The notes beneath the pieces were generated by a model. That model made no database searches, was not told the origin of the DNA, and saw only the letters and a list, made by a program, of their open reading frames with translations. Positions 1 to 15,300 of a DNA stretch of 64,000 nucleotides are shown here, piece after piece. Position numbers and translations under genes: made by a program. Positions within the stretch are counted from its first letter, which is position 1, and the number at the start of each line of letters is the position of its first letter. The DNA comes from Anarhynchus alexandrinus (Eukaryota > Chordata > Aves > Charadriiformes > Charadriidae): positions 175,270-239,269 of the forward strand of contig VUYV01000089.1 of NCBI GenBank assembly GCA_008711295.1. Direction: 5' to 3'.

Positions 1-175
1 TCAATGTTACGTTCAACTTTTTTGAGTAACTTGTTTTCATACGTATAATTGAATTCATCAATAAGAAAATGTGGGTATTGTTCAGTAGACTAGGCGAGGT
101 GACCTAGGATTGTTAGTTTTTTTTAAGGCAAATGTTTGTTCCTAAAACCCTAACTGTTTAATTTCTTCTGTGAAG

Positions 176-324
176 GTAAAAAATTTGAAAACACAGAAAT
201 GTTTGGCCAGTATCCACTCCAGGTTAATGGCTTTAAAGATCTGCACGAGTGCCTAGAAGCTGCAATGATTGAAGGGGAAATTGAATCTCTCCATTCAGAA
301 AACTCTGCAAAGTCTGGTCAGGAG
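176..324 (+). CDS. USP25: USP25 exon (USP domain; [15 protein letters not shown] segment)
   Basis: The exon starts after TGAAG at 175 with the last two bases of a Gly codon and ends in ...SGQE before GTGAGT. Its 149 nt encode 49 full codons belonging to the first half of the USP catalytic fold, near-identical to the recalled human segment. It is the first USP25 exon in the window; earlier exons are outside. Confidence 0.92.
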
Positions 325-3300
325 GTGAGTTAAGTGCTCCTGTGGGCTTCTTTCAGGGTGTTGGTGCTGCTCTTTATTTTTCACTGGGATTCGTGGTTGT
401 GTTTTATGTGACCTGCTGCTGCTCAGGTTCTGATGTCTGGCATAATTGGATTGTTAATTTGGGGGGTTTGTATCTCTCTCGGAATATCTAGAATATCAAC
501 GTTTTGTATTTTTCATAAGATACAAAGTTCCTGCTTATTAAAACCTGGCACAAGTAAGTGCTTACAGTGATTTGGCACAGGCTGGTTCCCACCTGTTGCT
601 GCTATTCGATCTGCGGAGAGGTCATGGGTATAATGTCCTGTGGTAGCTGACCACTGCTCTGACTGACTTGCTGCCCTGTGCCATACTGTAAACAGCAGCC
701 GTGAGCTGTGCGTTTGACTTGTTTCAGAGCATTGTTGTTGTTCCCTCTGTGCCTCTGTCTTGTAATTTGTCAGCACCCCAGCCTTCTTCCCCTCTCCCCT
801 TTTTACTGATGTTTCCCAGCATCCTCCTCTTTGCCCCCTGTGGTGGGCGATTCTCCTCCTCTTTGCTCGCAGTGGTGGACAGATGATAGTTGCTCCATGG
901 GCTGCTGTTCCTCTCGGGAAAGCTCTTGCTAAAGCAGGAGGCTGCCAAGTGTCAGAGTGTGCTGGAAGCATGGATGGAGGGATTCAGATGGAGCCTCACT
1001 AAGAAGCGGGGTATGCAGCGTATGGTGTTGGGATGAGGTGACAAATGAGATTTTGTGTGCAGAAGTCCCAGGTTAGGGAAAATGGGTAGTTGGACCAATG
1101 GAGGTTGTAGAACTAGGAGAGCGTGCTCTGAAATGTCCCCTCTTATTGCTAGTATGCATATATATGCCCGGCATTTTTCTCTGGCAGAGCACTCTCTAAT
1201 AACCTGATTATTGATTTGGAAATACAGTAATCCCCATTGCCTATAAAGGCTGAGCTACTTTCTCTGTACACAGTTGTTCCATGTTTCACCACAGTTATTT
1301 TAAAGATGTGAAATCTTAGGAGGTTTTTGCTACTTAAGAAAGAAGTTCAGGTATAGTTTCTGCCTTGATGTCAATCTTTTGCAGTAATGAAATTTTGCTT
1401 CCTTTAATTGTATCAACGTACACACAGGGTTTTAATTGTATCAACGTACGCACAGGGTTTAATTACTAAGCCTAGTGACGCACACTGAAATCATCCTCCA
1501 GTCTGAAGTTGTATTTCCAGTTTTGTGTTATCAACAAAAGTTTTATGGCATCCCTTTTGCAGTCCCTTTTTCTGGTCAGCTATTGTTGGTCAAATACTGA
1601 TCAACCAAATCGGATGTTAACAAGCATTTTCAAATGTATTTGCACATCTTACTGGATGTGTTCTTCTTTCACAGGATGTTTAACTTTTTTTTTTATCCCA
1701 GCACTTGTAGAAATGTCGTCTTGTGATGAGCATGTTTCCTGAGATATAACTGAAAGAAAAAAAATAATCTCATAAATATCTTGGTACAATCCAAAGTTCA
1801 ATTTCTTTATGCAAGGTGAAATCTTGTACATACTTACTACAAGGGCACGATTGTTCATCTTATGGACTGAAAGTTGTCTTTCAGTTAAAACCTGTGTGCA
1901 TTCGTGCATAAAACGTCAGTTCAATTATAAATGCTTGGCTAGAAATGTCAGACTTGGGGATTTTTTTGTTGTTGTTTTGTTTTTGAGTTTTTTTTTAACC
2001 TGGAATGTGAGGAAAGTATGGGGAACAGGATAGTCATGTACATGTGAAACTGTCAGGGTTTTAATCAGCTTGGCTTCTTAGTGTGTGGAAATGGAAGTGA
2101 AATAGTCACATGACAGATTGACAACAGTGGCAAAACAAAAAAGGTAATGTGTTAAGTCCTGGTCTAGAAAAACATTACTGCATTATTACCAGGGCCAAGT
2201 AAATCGGTTGCATTTTCCTGAACTGAAGTAATTTATTTATAGTGGCTGCTGCTGTTAGCAGTGATGTTTAAACATAATGCCTCAAAGATGTTAACAGTGC
2301 ATTGGAAGGTTTGGAAGTACTAAAGGAAGCTGAATTTCTTGTAGTTTTAATGAAGTCTGTCTCTGCTGATCAAAGACTTCAAGTGGCGTTTGTCCGAGCT
2401 GGTAGATATCAAAGCTTAAAGAGAATAATATTAACGTGGTACTCGCATGTGTTGAAAAACCCATTTTATTCTGAAAGTAACATTCTAGTTTTTTTCCTTG
2501 TTCCCATCATTGCCTCTAATGGGGTATTTAGCTTGTTGTTAATTATTATTATTACTATCACAATGCGTAAAAGCCTCAGCCATGGAGTAGGGTGTCAGCA
2601 AGCGAGCTAACATATGAACAGAAAAAAAACAACATTCCCTGTCCCAAGGAACTTAAATCCAAATTCAAGAGAAGATGGAGGTCAATACACATACTTGAAG
2701 TTAAAAGTGTGGGGAAAATGATATAACCAGCATGATGGTTGATGAACTTCAGCACATCAGAAGCTTAGTCATTGTTAAGTGGTTTGAGGGCCTTGCAATA
2801 AAAGGGTTTTAGGGGGAAGGGTTGTGGTGTGGCTTTGCCGACTTCAGCATTGAAATTTACTGCTGTGTGAAGTTGCTGCAAGAGAGAGGTCATTATTATC
2901 TCCTCTAAAACTGAGAAGGTGTTTACTGGAGGCTGATATAGGCAAGAAAAGGGAAGGCAGCTCATTTTACATGAGTTCATTGCTGAAGGCAATGAATTGG
3001 GAAAATTCAGCAACATCCTGGAAATCTGTTAGTGTGACAAGGCTGCATGTGCTAAGGCCAGGCAAGGGGAGACGAGAGGAAAAATTGCACTGAAGTGTGG
3101 AGTGATGAGAATGTAGACCCGAATTTTAGCCATGAGCACAGGAAGAAAAGGCTGTCTTGGAGGTATTGCATGAAAAAACTGTTCAACACATTTGGCTGGA
3201 TAGGAGAACTTGAAGCAAGCCCCGAGTCAAATGCCACGTCTGGGTTGCTGGCACTGACATCCAAAATGTGTGGCAACGGTGTCTGCAGCAATCAGGGAAG

Positions 3301-6300
3301 TCTGAGTTGATGGTTAGACATCCAAAACACATTAAATGGATAGACCGTTTTTATGTTATAGAGTGGGGAGAAAAAAGGAACTCTAATGCTGGAATTGGAT
3401 CTGAATTTGTCTTGTATTTGAGAAACAAAGTATGTAAAGAAAGAAATGAGGACTAAGGATAGACCTCTACTGAATACTCAAAGAAAACTGGAATAAGGTG
3501 ATGTTAACATGGGTTGGTCCATGGCCAGATTAGCAGTGATTAGACACACGAGCAGTCACTTCAGAAGAGATTGTTAGTATGGAGGAGCTTTAAGAAAAAG
3601 TAGCAGATTTACAGTGCTGAGAGAGCTTGTCTGACCCAGCCCAGAGTACTCGCTGATCCTGCTTCAGGGGAGGTCATTAGAAACTTGGAATGATACCAGG
3701 TGAATGAAAGGGTCAGAAACTTGAGTCTGTGGGAGCTAGCTGGAAGAGCACTTGATACAGTATAAAAACTCTTTTCAGTGGCCTTGGAGAGTTAAAGGAG
3801 AACAGGACAGTTGGCAAGGCAGGTAGGTTCAAGCATAGGCTGCTTTTAGTATGAGTGAGACAACTGTGAAAGGAAGGAGCCTTCCTGCCTACTCTGCTTT
3901 AATGCAGATCGCGATAGATGAGTGGAAAAGCTCTGGTGCAGCATGGGTGACAATGGTCTGTGTTTATAGTGAAGGTGAAAGATGTGAACTTTGGAAAGCT
4001 TATGCTGATCCACCCTTTAAAACCAGTTTCTCCCATAGCTGTCAGTCTGCCGGTATTGTAACATTATTACTAAAGTTCTGCTGTTGGAAGGCATTCATTG
4101 TGGGGTTTTCTGTTTTTCTTTTGTTCAGCACTGGTTCACTGAGCTTCCTCCTGTCTTAACTTTTGAGCTATCAAGATTTGAGTTTAATCAGGCTTTGGGG
4201 AGACCAGAGAAGATACACAACAAATTAGAGTTTCCTCCAATTTTGTATCTGGACAGGTACAGTATAATATTATCAACGAAGTCCTAGTATGAATATGAAT
4301 TAAATCTCATGAGTTTGGTAAAGTTGCTGGTGCATCTTGCACTCACTTAAATCACGGTAAATTTCTGTTCTAGCTGGACAAGTTATAATTTTCATGGGTT
4401 TCATCTGTTTCAGAAAATACACATAGATAACAATTTAAGACCTACTGCTACTTTGTACCAAAACCTGCTTATATGTCAGTCTTTAATTTATTGCTAGGTA
4501 GTTGTGTACACAGGCAAAATACTCTGAAAAATCACAGTGTGTATGAGTCCATTTGGGAAAGAGGGTGAGTAGTCAGATATTTCATGGTGTTCCAGATAGA
4601 CTGCATGGATTGAAGAGGACTCTCAACATCAGTGCATGCTCTTCGTATGTAGAAGTGAAATACTTGGCTTTCAGATAGATGCTGAATGTTATTTGTGAGC
4701 CTAAACAATGAAACAGGAGTATTGCTACATGGTTGCTACCTAAACCACTTAATTTAGAAGCTTTCTAGTATGTATTTATATACTTTTATACAACACATCC
4801 ATGGTATGAACAGAGCTTTTGACACTGGGGATAAAGCATTTTCTGAAAGTTGTGGAAGGGGAGGCTTGATGGGGTTACTGTTTTCTTAGTTCTGTTCTAC
4901 TGCTTAACGTGTTGTAGGTAAAACAAGCTTCTAAAGAGGGTTAGTTTTTATTAATACTAAACAGCATGGCTGGTGGGTACAGACCTCAGTTTCAGTGTTG
5001 GAATATGATGGGCTGACATCTCTCTCCAATTTTCATGTTTTACAGGTATATGCACAAAAACAGAGAAATAACAAGAATTAAACGGGATGAAATCAAGAGA
5101 CTCAAAGAGTACCTCACGGTTTTACAGCAGAGATTAGAACGGTACTATAGATAGCTGTTCCCAGTGTAAATGCAAATAATATTATGGGCTACATAGAATA
5201 ACTCCTTTCAACTATGCACTTTGTGTGTAGTTATTTGCTCTAAGTTTCCCTGCTGTATCTCTTCTTTTACCATTTTCCTTGGAAACTGGGTATTAGCGCG
5301 GTAGTTCTGGTGCATGAAACGTGCTAGGAAAGGCTTGCTTTATTTAATTGCAGTCAACCAGAAAAAAATTCCCCCCCCCCCCTTTTTTTTTTCCTTTTTC
5401 TTTTCTTTTTTTGTATATGTGAGTCACGGCATTAATACGTTTTGTGGTTAACAGATATTTAAGCTATGGTTCTGGTCCTAAACGATTCCCCTTGGTAGAT
5501 GTCCTGCAGTATGCCTTGGAGTTCGCCTCCAGCAAGCCGGTGTGCACGTCTCCCGTCGATGACCTGGGTGCTAGTGCCCCTGCCAGTGGCACGCTGCCAG
5601 CCCAGACCTCACCCAGGTAAGGGCTGCCTCCCACTCGCCCAAGGTGAGAGGCCAGTCATCCCCGGTTGGAAGTTTAACTGCTTTGTTTACCAGATTAATA
5701 CAACTGGGCATCTCCGAAGGGGTATAGCATAAAGTTTCTACTGTCTTCCTAGAAGTATTTTTCAGCACGACAGACTTAAATAAATAAACCAAAAAGTTAA
5801 TAATCTGGGGTTGTCTCATGCGCTTATGAAAAATGTCTTTAGGTGGAAAATTACCATTTTCAAACAAAGCACAATTCCACCTACAGTTCCACACAGACAA
5901 AATATCTGTGGGGTCACTGCTTCTTGAGTGTATTGTTTAAGAATCTGAATTTGGGCAGCACCATCCCTGGAAGTGTTCAAGGCCAGGTTGGATGGTGCTT
6001 TGAGCAACCTGGTCTAGTGGAAAGTGTCCCTGCCCATGGCAGAGGGGTTGGAACTAGGTGATCTTTAAGGTCCATTCCAACCTAAACTATTCTATGATTC
6101 TACGTATGTGCTGCAGAGCTTCAAGGTTCCTGGTGTACAATTTATCTGATAATTTTTGCCTGGGAATTAGACTCCTTTTCTGCTTTGCAGCTTCCACTTC
6201 TCACCGAGTTTGTCAGGAACCTAACAGTCTGACTTTTAAATACAGAATAGCCAAAGTATCAAAGAGATAAAGGTCCAATAATGTTTTCTCTTTATTGAAG

Positions 6301-9300
6301 CTAGTTACTATGTAACAGTTAATAGAGTATAACTTAGGATAGGACTTGGCTAGGTAGACACTAACAGCTTATAACAGAGCATTTTTTTATATTGCGTTCA
6401 GAGAGTAGGGTTCTAGGTTCTGGGCCAGTCAAGATGGTTAACTTTGTACTTCAAAGAAGTGAAGTAAATGATTCTAAAAAGCCTTTAAAAGATTTCAGAT
6501 GTCTTACTGGTGATTGATAAGACAAACTTTTAAAAGCTACCATTGCTTGCATGAAATACAATATCAAAAGTAATATACTTTGTTCAAAATCCTATATAGG
6601 AAGTTTGTTCTGTCAAAATGTAAGCGTTATGACTTTTTTTTTGTCAATCTGTAGAAACACAACAGCATGTTGTGTGGAATGACATGGTCAGCTCTTACTG
6701 TTCTCAGAACTTTCTAAACTACCAAAGAAGCCCCGTTCCCCAGGCTGTTTCATGATGCCATGCACAAAGTACAGTCAGAGGCTTGCTAGAAAGACCTTCG
6801 AATTCCTGTTATGCATATGATTACATATAGGTGATCTTGTTGATGGGAGGAGAAAAATCTGTAACACATTTTAATATTTAATATTCTGCTGCTCTTGTAG
6901 AATTCTCTTAAGCTGGCCGCTTTGCTCTTTTGAGTTACAAGACATGTTCGGAACAAGTTTAGATGGTTTGGCGCTAAATTTCCAGCGTACCATAAATATC
7001 AGTGATCCCTTCGTTGTTGCTGTTCAGTTAACATAAGTTCTAGGTAGGCAACTGGAAAAAGAAAGTCTACTAGGCATAAGACGTATGAAGAACTTATTAA
7101 CCAGAGAACTTGTATTTATTGGATTTTATGGTCAATAGGGCATAAGACAAGTTACTGCGATTTTTCTCTCTGCAGTTTGGCAGTAAATCCAAAAAAACCC
7201 CAAACTTGTGTCACGTTATTTGAAAGTGTTGAATAGCATTTTGAGTAAAGCAAACTGTGGCTTGACCGATCCAATTCCGATTCTGTTGTCTTTGGTAATG
7301 GCAGCCAGAGTTGTTATTGTGCTAATTTGTAGTACACCACAAAGTTTTCAGAATTTACAAAGTAATTCCATATTGATACTGTAGGTGTCTTTCCTGGATT
7401 GCATTGTAGGAAGTTATTACCTTTAAAATTTCTGTTTTCAGATGAAAAGCTTATTTTTATGGTATAGCTTTTACTTTGTATACGTGATGATTCAATTTTT
7501 GTATTTCATGTTTTGAATGAATGCAGCACAATAGAGCAGCAGGGACCTTCATCTTCGGATGTTCCAAGCACATCTCCTGTACAAAGATCAGTAATACATA
7601 AACCATTCACACAATCACGAATTCCTCCTGATCTGCCGATGCATCCGGCGCCAAGGCACATCACCGAGGAAGAGCTATCTGTCCTAGAAGGCTGTTTACA
7701 TCGCTGGAGGACTGAAGTAGAGAATGACACTAGAGGTAATGCCACAAGCTGGGACATGCATTTGCCCTTGGAAAGGTTTTCTGGAAGTGGGGGAAAAGGC
7801 CTTAATGTCTGCGTGCATGCGGAGTTGCCTGTTTCATATTTCCAAACTTATCTCTAGCACATAGGAAGGGAAGTCACTTAGAGATTGTAGTAGGCCAGAG
7901 GTATATAAACTGAAGATGCAAACTGGGCATTGAGCGTGGCGTACGCAGATGTTTCAATGCAGGTTTCTGTGTGCGTGGTGTTGGGGGGAGTAGAGTGAAA
8001 CAGAGGTGGGATCCACACCAAAGAATGTCTCTGACGATGTGCTCGAGCTGTCAGTGTGATAGTGGCTGCTCTGTGGGGGAGTTAGGGTAGAGTAACCCCT
8101 TCTATGAGGGAAAATTCAGCAAATTTCTGAGGAAGGGCTTTTTGGATTGGGTAGAGCTTACAGTCTGTTCTTGTTGCTCCAAGGGAAACAAGGGAAGCGG
8201 TTGTTCCAGCAAGGGTGGGCTTGGTTGAGCTCTAGGAAATGAGCAGTGGCGTGTCACGAATTGCTCTCTCTGCTTTATCATCTGAGAAGGTTTAGTATTT
8301 GGCATGTAGCTAGATGAACAGATGCACCAAATGTGAAATGTACCCTTGTTTGAGCCTTTATTGAGAAAAAATAAAGATGTAGCCATGTGCAATTATGCAG
8401 CCTCATGGAAGAGAGCTTCTTTTTTCTATTTTTCTTTTAGACTTACAAGAAAGTATATCTAGAATACATCGGACAATTGAAATGATGTACTCTGACAAAA
8501 CAATGGTCCAAGTAAGTACAATTTCTGCATGAGTAATTCAAAATAGATCCTTTTTGTCACTTCAATAAAAGTTCTTAGATGCTTGAAAATAGAGCAAGTA
8601 TATAACAATTACATATAATGGTTTGAGAAATTTCATTGGAAGGTCTTAATGGGTTTTGCAAACCTTTTAATTAAGATGAAAGACAGCGTTACAATATTTT
8701 ACAGGTGGCATAAGACAGGTATAACATATGACACAGTTAAGTTTAAGCAACTGTGTGATGAAAAGCCCAAATATGTTCTATCTCTGATCCACTTTTTTGA
8801 ATTGAATGCAGAACTTCAGGTTTTTATATAACACAATACGTTTTTCTAACCCTGATTTGACCATATTGCTAGGTAGCCTTATGGCTTTAAGGTGGCAAAG
8901 CATCAGACACAAGAAACTATTATTTTTATACTTCAATGCTTATTGCCATTGTGTATTGCAACTTCCATACTAATACTAAAGAATTCAAGGCTCCTGATTT
9001 TAATTTGTAGTTAATAATGACAGTGGGGTTTTTTGTTGAGCTTTTTAAAGCTCTCTCTAGATTTAGTTTCAGTTACAACCTTGACTATTAGTATAAGCTG
9101 CCTTTTAGGGAGATTCTCATGATCTGTAATCTGAACAGCATTTTTAGAATGCTTTACTATGGAGTCATGGCTTCTCTGGTATTTGTTATGTTCACATACT
9201 TATGTTTGCTCACTTTGACAGGTTTTAAGGTTAAGGATTACTTCCTCTGTTACTTTCTGTTAGGAAAAAGAACTTATTTTCCTTCCAAGTAAGATCTGTT

Positions 9301-12300
9301 CAGCTTGTAGTTTTCCTTGAGGTATGTTTTCATTTTGTACATGGCTTGTAATAGTTTCTGGCAGCTGAACTCTGGTGTTAAGGATTTCAGGCAGACTTGC
9401 CTAGATGGCTTTCTTTAAGCTTGTACTGGCAGGCACTTTTTTCCTTAATATTTGTGTTATAACAGGAAGGCTACAGGCTACTTGTCATCTAACAGTAAAA
9501 CGAAGTAATTTGGTGATCTCGCATCCACATAGCTTACCTTTTGTTGGCTTATGTGTTATTGGAGGAAATACCTCTGGGTGGCGAAGATATTAGTCAGCAA
9601 TCATTACAATGGAAAAAGGAGATTACTTAGTAAAACACTTTGTCCTAGTACAGATTTTCATAATGTAGACTAGATTTTTTGTTTGTTTTTGTTTTGAAAC
9701 GGAGGAGGATGAAGATTGTATATAGATTTGTAGAGGGGGTTCCTGTGCCATGCCTGAATGTAGTGGGGTGTGTTAAGTGATTGTTAGGGAACAACTACTG
9801 AACCCATCTGAAATCACAGGCTGGAAGCGAAGGCTGCCCTTCTGCAGCTCAGCTAGTTTTGTCCCTGTGGGTGTTTTGGCACAATGGGAAGGAGGCAGGT
9901 GCATATAGTTGTCTACTTTTCCCCTGCCTATGTCTGCATCTGGGCGATTGGATAGCCCCATTCTCTGGGAGCAGTTTCACAGTATTGATCTTTTCCTCTG
10001 AATGATGCCATTGTAGGACTGTAAGCTTTTCTTCTGTGAGTTGGTAAAGGTCTGGGCACATAAAACTAGATATTTTTTTTTTTAAGGAAAATGTATTATA
10101 TTTGCGGGATGCTTCCTAGTCTTTATATGAACTATTTAAGAAGTTGTTAATCTTATTCTTGTGTCTGCTTTGATTCTAAGGAAACTACAGTTGTCCATAA
10201 AACCTTTGTCAAATTGTCACATGAAATATATTTCTGAATTTATTATTTTGTCTCATCCTCCTGAATGGATTTCATCAGCTGCTTATTTGAGTATTTCCCT
10301 CCCTGTGTGAACTTGCTGTGAGGAAATGAGACACACCTTTTTTTCCTGTGGGAATTCATCTTTGATATATCAGCTTTGATATATCTGTTCTGTAGCTACA
10401 TGTGACGAGGGTGGTGAAGCTCCTTTTCTGTTTCAGTAGTAAGTGTAAGCTAAGCAGCTTAATGCCAATTATTTGCTTGTTGTGTTGCCCTATACCGTTA
10501 ATTGCTGTTGGTATAATGGCTTATTGCAAGAGACGCCTGTTGACAGTGAACTCGCCTGTCCTCCAGTCACAGACCTCTGTGGGGAACCTTCCTGGAAGCT
10601 CAGCATGGATGACTGACTACCGGTCCTCCAGAGCTGGAGCAAAGGGTAGGGGCCCTCAAGCTGACCCAGTTAGCATGGTCTTAAGTAAAATGACTTAAAT
10701 CCAGCTGAGATTTTAATGCCCTGTTTTAGGGTGAGGAAATTTTATTGTCAAAGTCTAAAGAGATATCACCCACTTTTTTTTTTTCTTTAATCAGGATTTG
10801 CATATATTTATGTGCATTTGCATGGACTTGCAATCATTTTAAGAAGGCTTTCACACTGGTTTGATAACAGATGTTAAAAACCCCAGATGATTCAGATTTA
10901 AGGACTTGCTAGGATTTCTGCTGTGTATACGTGTGCTTGGGAGACTTACAGTACGGTTTGTTCTCTGGGATGACAGTCTGTTTGATTCCAGCTGCTGTGC
11001 AGTCAGCCAGCTTTACAGTTCAAGGGGGGGTTGCAAAACCTCCAGCACTTGCATGTAACCTGGAAGAGAATGATCAGGTTAAAAATAACTTAAGGAGTTT
11101 CTCAAGTCATAGTTACGTATGTATTTATGGTTACTAATTATTGTCGTGCTCAAATTATATTTGCAACAGATATTTAGTACACCTTACCTTAAATAGACCA
11201 TTTATCTACAGTCCAGACTGTGACACCAGTAAAAGACTTTCAGTTCTTTCATCCTAGCTAAGCTGCTGTCATTCAGGCATACTGTGCATAGCAGGGAAGA
11301 TCAGTTTTCCCTTTTATGTTGCATGTGCTGTTTCAGCGGGTGAAAACAAGCCAATCACTAAGATGCTTTTAAAAGACTTATAAGTAAGGAAGCACTCATT
11401 CTGCTTCTCTTTCCTTCAGATTTCCAACTAGTTATGTAGAAACTAAGTTTACCATTCTTCTTACTTGTCGGTGAGCACGTGTAACCTGGGATACTTTTTA
11501 TATTGATCCTAAAAACTGGTATCTTCCTTCTCTGCCTTAGGAGGAGGAGAGGACCTCTTCATGTGTTCCATCCGTCTCTTAGCAATGCTTTTGCTGTTAC
11601 ATTTAAAATACTGGAAAAAGTTGTGTTCCTATTCTACTGTAAGGATTTTACAATAATTTTTTTTTAAGGAAGTATTCAACTCCCAGATATTCCTTTAAAT
11701 ACACTCTTTTACTGGCACATAGAAAGCACAGAGTTTATTACCTTGAATTTGCATATGCCTTTCCGGGCTTCAGGACAAGTTTACCAGGTCAGAACTGGAG
11801 CAAGGGAATACTCAGTACTCAAGGCTGATGCATTTGACGTTGGTTTTTTTTTTTTTTTGTAGATACAAGGAAAGTAGGCATATTAAGGAATTAAGAAAAG
11901 GGGATGCCTGGCAGTAAAGGCAGCAGAGTAGACATTTGTGCTATAGACTCATTAATGTTTTTAAGATGTCTTGTAACTGGTAGGGCTAAGTTAAATAGTT
12001 CAAAGTCCTTTTGCTTAGTGGGTTTCTAGTTTTATCTTTCTATTTTTCCCCTGTGTTGTGTTTTGATACTGCTTAACTTCAATTTTGTTACTTCTATTTA
12101 ATGTAGCTATTATTGCTGACAGGTAGTAGGAACTAAATGCTGGCAAGGAGAGTTTGACATTTTGTGTTACTTGTTTTTTGTGTGTTTTTTTTTTTTAAGG
12201 TTCCTTATAGGTTGCATGCTGTGCTAGTTCATGAAGGTCAAGCTAATGCAGGACACTACTGGGCATATATTTATGACCACCACCAGAACAGATGGATGAA

Positions 12301-15300
12301 ATACAATGATATTTCTGTGACAAAGTCAACTTGGGAAGAGTTGGAACGGGACTCTTTTGGTGGTTACAGGAATGCCAGTGCATATTGTTTAATGTATATC
12401 AATGATAAGGAACAATACTTGATACAAGGTAATGTTATGGATATGTTTTCTGCATGATATAGAATAGGGGAATATATTGATAAAGCGAGCTTCTTTCAGA
12501 TGGATTTCCAGATTTTTTAAATTATTTTAATAGTTATTGGAAGTTCTATTTATGCTCATAACTGTTAGTCAGGTTGTTTTTGTGGGTGGAACGATTGCTC
12601 TTCAACTTTTAGATTAATAAAGAATACCATTGTTTCAGCATTATTAACAGAGCATAATAAACTGTTTGCTAAATTGTAAACATTTTAGTCAGCTGATCAC
12701 CTGTTCAGAATTTTGGAGATAACTCATTGAAGATTAGAACAGAAATATGAAAATAAAGAAATGACCCTCTTGACATTAAAATCCCTGTATAGCTTTTTTT
12801 TAAAAGCTGCAGAACTTTACTGGAGGATGGAAACTTGAAGCTTTATGCAGTATATTGAAATGTGAATAACTTAGCCCTACCAACCACACATTAAACCAAA
12901 CTAATACATGGATTGGGAAAATTTTTTTCAAGTCATGTAGTAGTATGTAACTACCAGGCTTTTTCCAAAGTGTTTGGAGAGAGGGCAGATATCCCTTAGC
13001 ATGAGTGTTGTGGGGCCTGATAATGGTGGCTGGGGAGCTGACTTTAAATGGCCAGGGATTCAATAACAAGTGGTGGAAAATTTTCATGTTCCTGTCTTTT
13101 CATAGGGCAGAAAGCTAGAGTGTGCATTTGTTCCGGTTTTAAATAAGAACCAGAATTAACCTTGAAATTTCTAGATTGCCAGATTAGTAGCGGACTTAAA
13201 ACCATAGGGCTTATGGGCCCTGTAGGTTGGCTGTGCCACTCTAAGTCTGAGGCCTGCTTGCTGGGGGACAATTACAGCTCATTGATTCCCCAGGATCTAG
13301 GATACTCTTGCAGAGACCATTCGAATCATAGAATCGTCTAGGTTAGAAGGGACCTTTAAGATCATAGAGTCCAACCATTAACCTAGCACTGCCAAAAACA
13401 CTAAACCATGCCCCTAAGCATCACGTCTACCCGTCTTTTAAATACCCCAGGGATGGCGACTCTACCACTTCCCTGAGCAGCCTGTTCCAATGCTTGATAA
13501 CACTTTCAGTGAAGAAATTTATCCACCCTAAACCTGGCATAACTTGAGGCCATTTCCTTTTGTCCTATCGCTTGTTACTTGGGAGAAGAGACCGACACCC
13601 ACCTCTCTACAACCTCCTTTCAGGCAGTTGTAGAGAGTGATAAGGTCTCCCCTCAGACTACTTTTCTCCAGGCTAAACAACCCCAGTTCCCTCAGCCACT
13701 TCTTGTAAGACCTTTTCTCTACATCCTTCACCAGCTTTGCTCTTCTCTGGACACGCTCCAGCACCTCAATGTCTTTCTTGTAGTGAGGGGCCCAAAACTG
13801 AATACAGTACTCAAGGTGGGGCCTCACCAGTGCCAAGTACAGGGGGACGATCACTTCCCTAGTCCTCCTGCTCACCATACTATTCTGATACAGGCCAGGA
13901 TGCTGCTGGCCTTCTTGGCCACCTGGGCACACTGCTGGCTGATATCCAGCCAGCTGTTGACCAACACCCCCAGGTCCTTCTCTACCAGGCAGCTTTCCAG
14001 CCATTTCTCCCCAAGCCTGTAGCGCTGCATGGGGTTGTTGTGACCCAAGTGGAGGACCTGGCACTTGGCCTTGTTGAACTTCATACCATTGGCCTTGGCC
14101 CATTGATCCAGCCTGTCCAGATCCCTCTGTAGAGCCTTCCTACCCTCAAGCAGATCAACACTCCCACCCAACTTGGTGTCATCTGCGAACTTACTGAGGG
14201 TGTACTTGGTCCCCTCGTCCAGGTCATTGATAAAGATATTAAAGAGAACAGGCCCCAGTACTGAGCCCTGGGGAACACCACTTGTGACCAGCCGCCAACT
14301 GGATTTAACTCCATTCACCACAACTCTTTGGGCCCTGCCATCCAGCCAGTTTTTCACACAGTGAAGTGTAGGCCCATCCAAGCCATGAGCAGCCAGTTTC
14401 TCCAGCAGAATGATGTGGGGAATGGTGTCAAAGGCTTTACTGAAGTCTAGGTAGACAACATCCACAGCCTTTCCCTCATGCACTAAGTGGGTCACCTTAT
14501 CATCAAAGGAGATCAGGTTTGTTAACCATGACCTGCCTTTCATGAACCTATGCTGACTGGGTCTGATCACCTGGTTGTCCTGCATGTGCCGTGTGACAAC
14601 CTTCCCAGGCACTGAGGTCAGACTGACAGGCCTATAGTTCCCCGGATCCTGCTTCTGGCCCTTCTTGTTGACAAGCATCACATTTACTAACCTGCATTTA
14701 ACTGGGACCTCCCTGGTTAGCCAGGGCTGCTGATAAATGATGGAAAGTGGCTTGGTGAGCACTCCTGCCAGCTGCCTCAGTACCCTTGGGTGGATCCCAT
14801 CCAGCCCCATAGACATGTGTACGTCTAAGTGCTGTAGCAGGTCACTCACCATTTCCCCTTGGATTAGGGGGCTCCATTCTGCTACCTGTCTTCTAGCTCA
14901 GGGGGCTGGGAGCATTCTCAAAGCAAAAGAGAGGGTTACCTCATGTAGCTGATGACCTTATCAGTTGACTTTCCAAATCCCTGTAGGCCCAATCTCCTTC
15001 CCCTTTTCTGCTGGGAAGTGGAGTTGTGTCCAACTCCATGTGTCAGTAACACAATGAAGCTATGGTGGGGTTTTTGTGACTTCTTTTTCTGAATGTTTAC
15101 AATCATAGGGTCCTCATAGCCCCAAAGGCTCATCTTTCAAATTGGCAATGATCTGATGGTGCCCAAGAACGTATAATACAAATATCGCAAGAGCAGTAGC
15201 TATATGTCTCAGTAGCAGAGGAGTCCCCAACAGATAATAAAACCAGTTAAAAGTAATATAGTTTTATAGTTTTGCTGCTGACTTGTACGTTTCTAGTAAT

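Noticed and set aside
513..971. 152-codon - strand open frame in a USP25 intron
   Set aside because: No motif, low-complexity composition, no splice context; a chance frame.
12164..12199. ATG upstream of the His-box exon as a gene start
   Set aside because: It lies before the splice acceptor and reads through the poly-T tract; the phase and homology start at 12,200.
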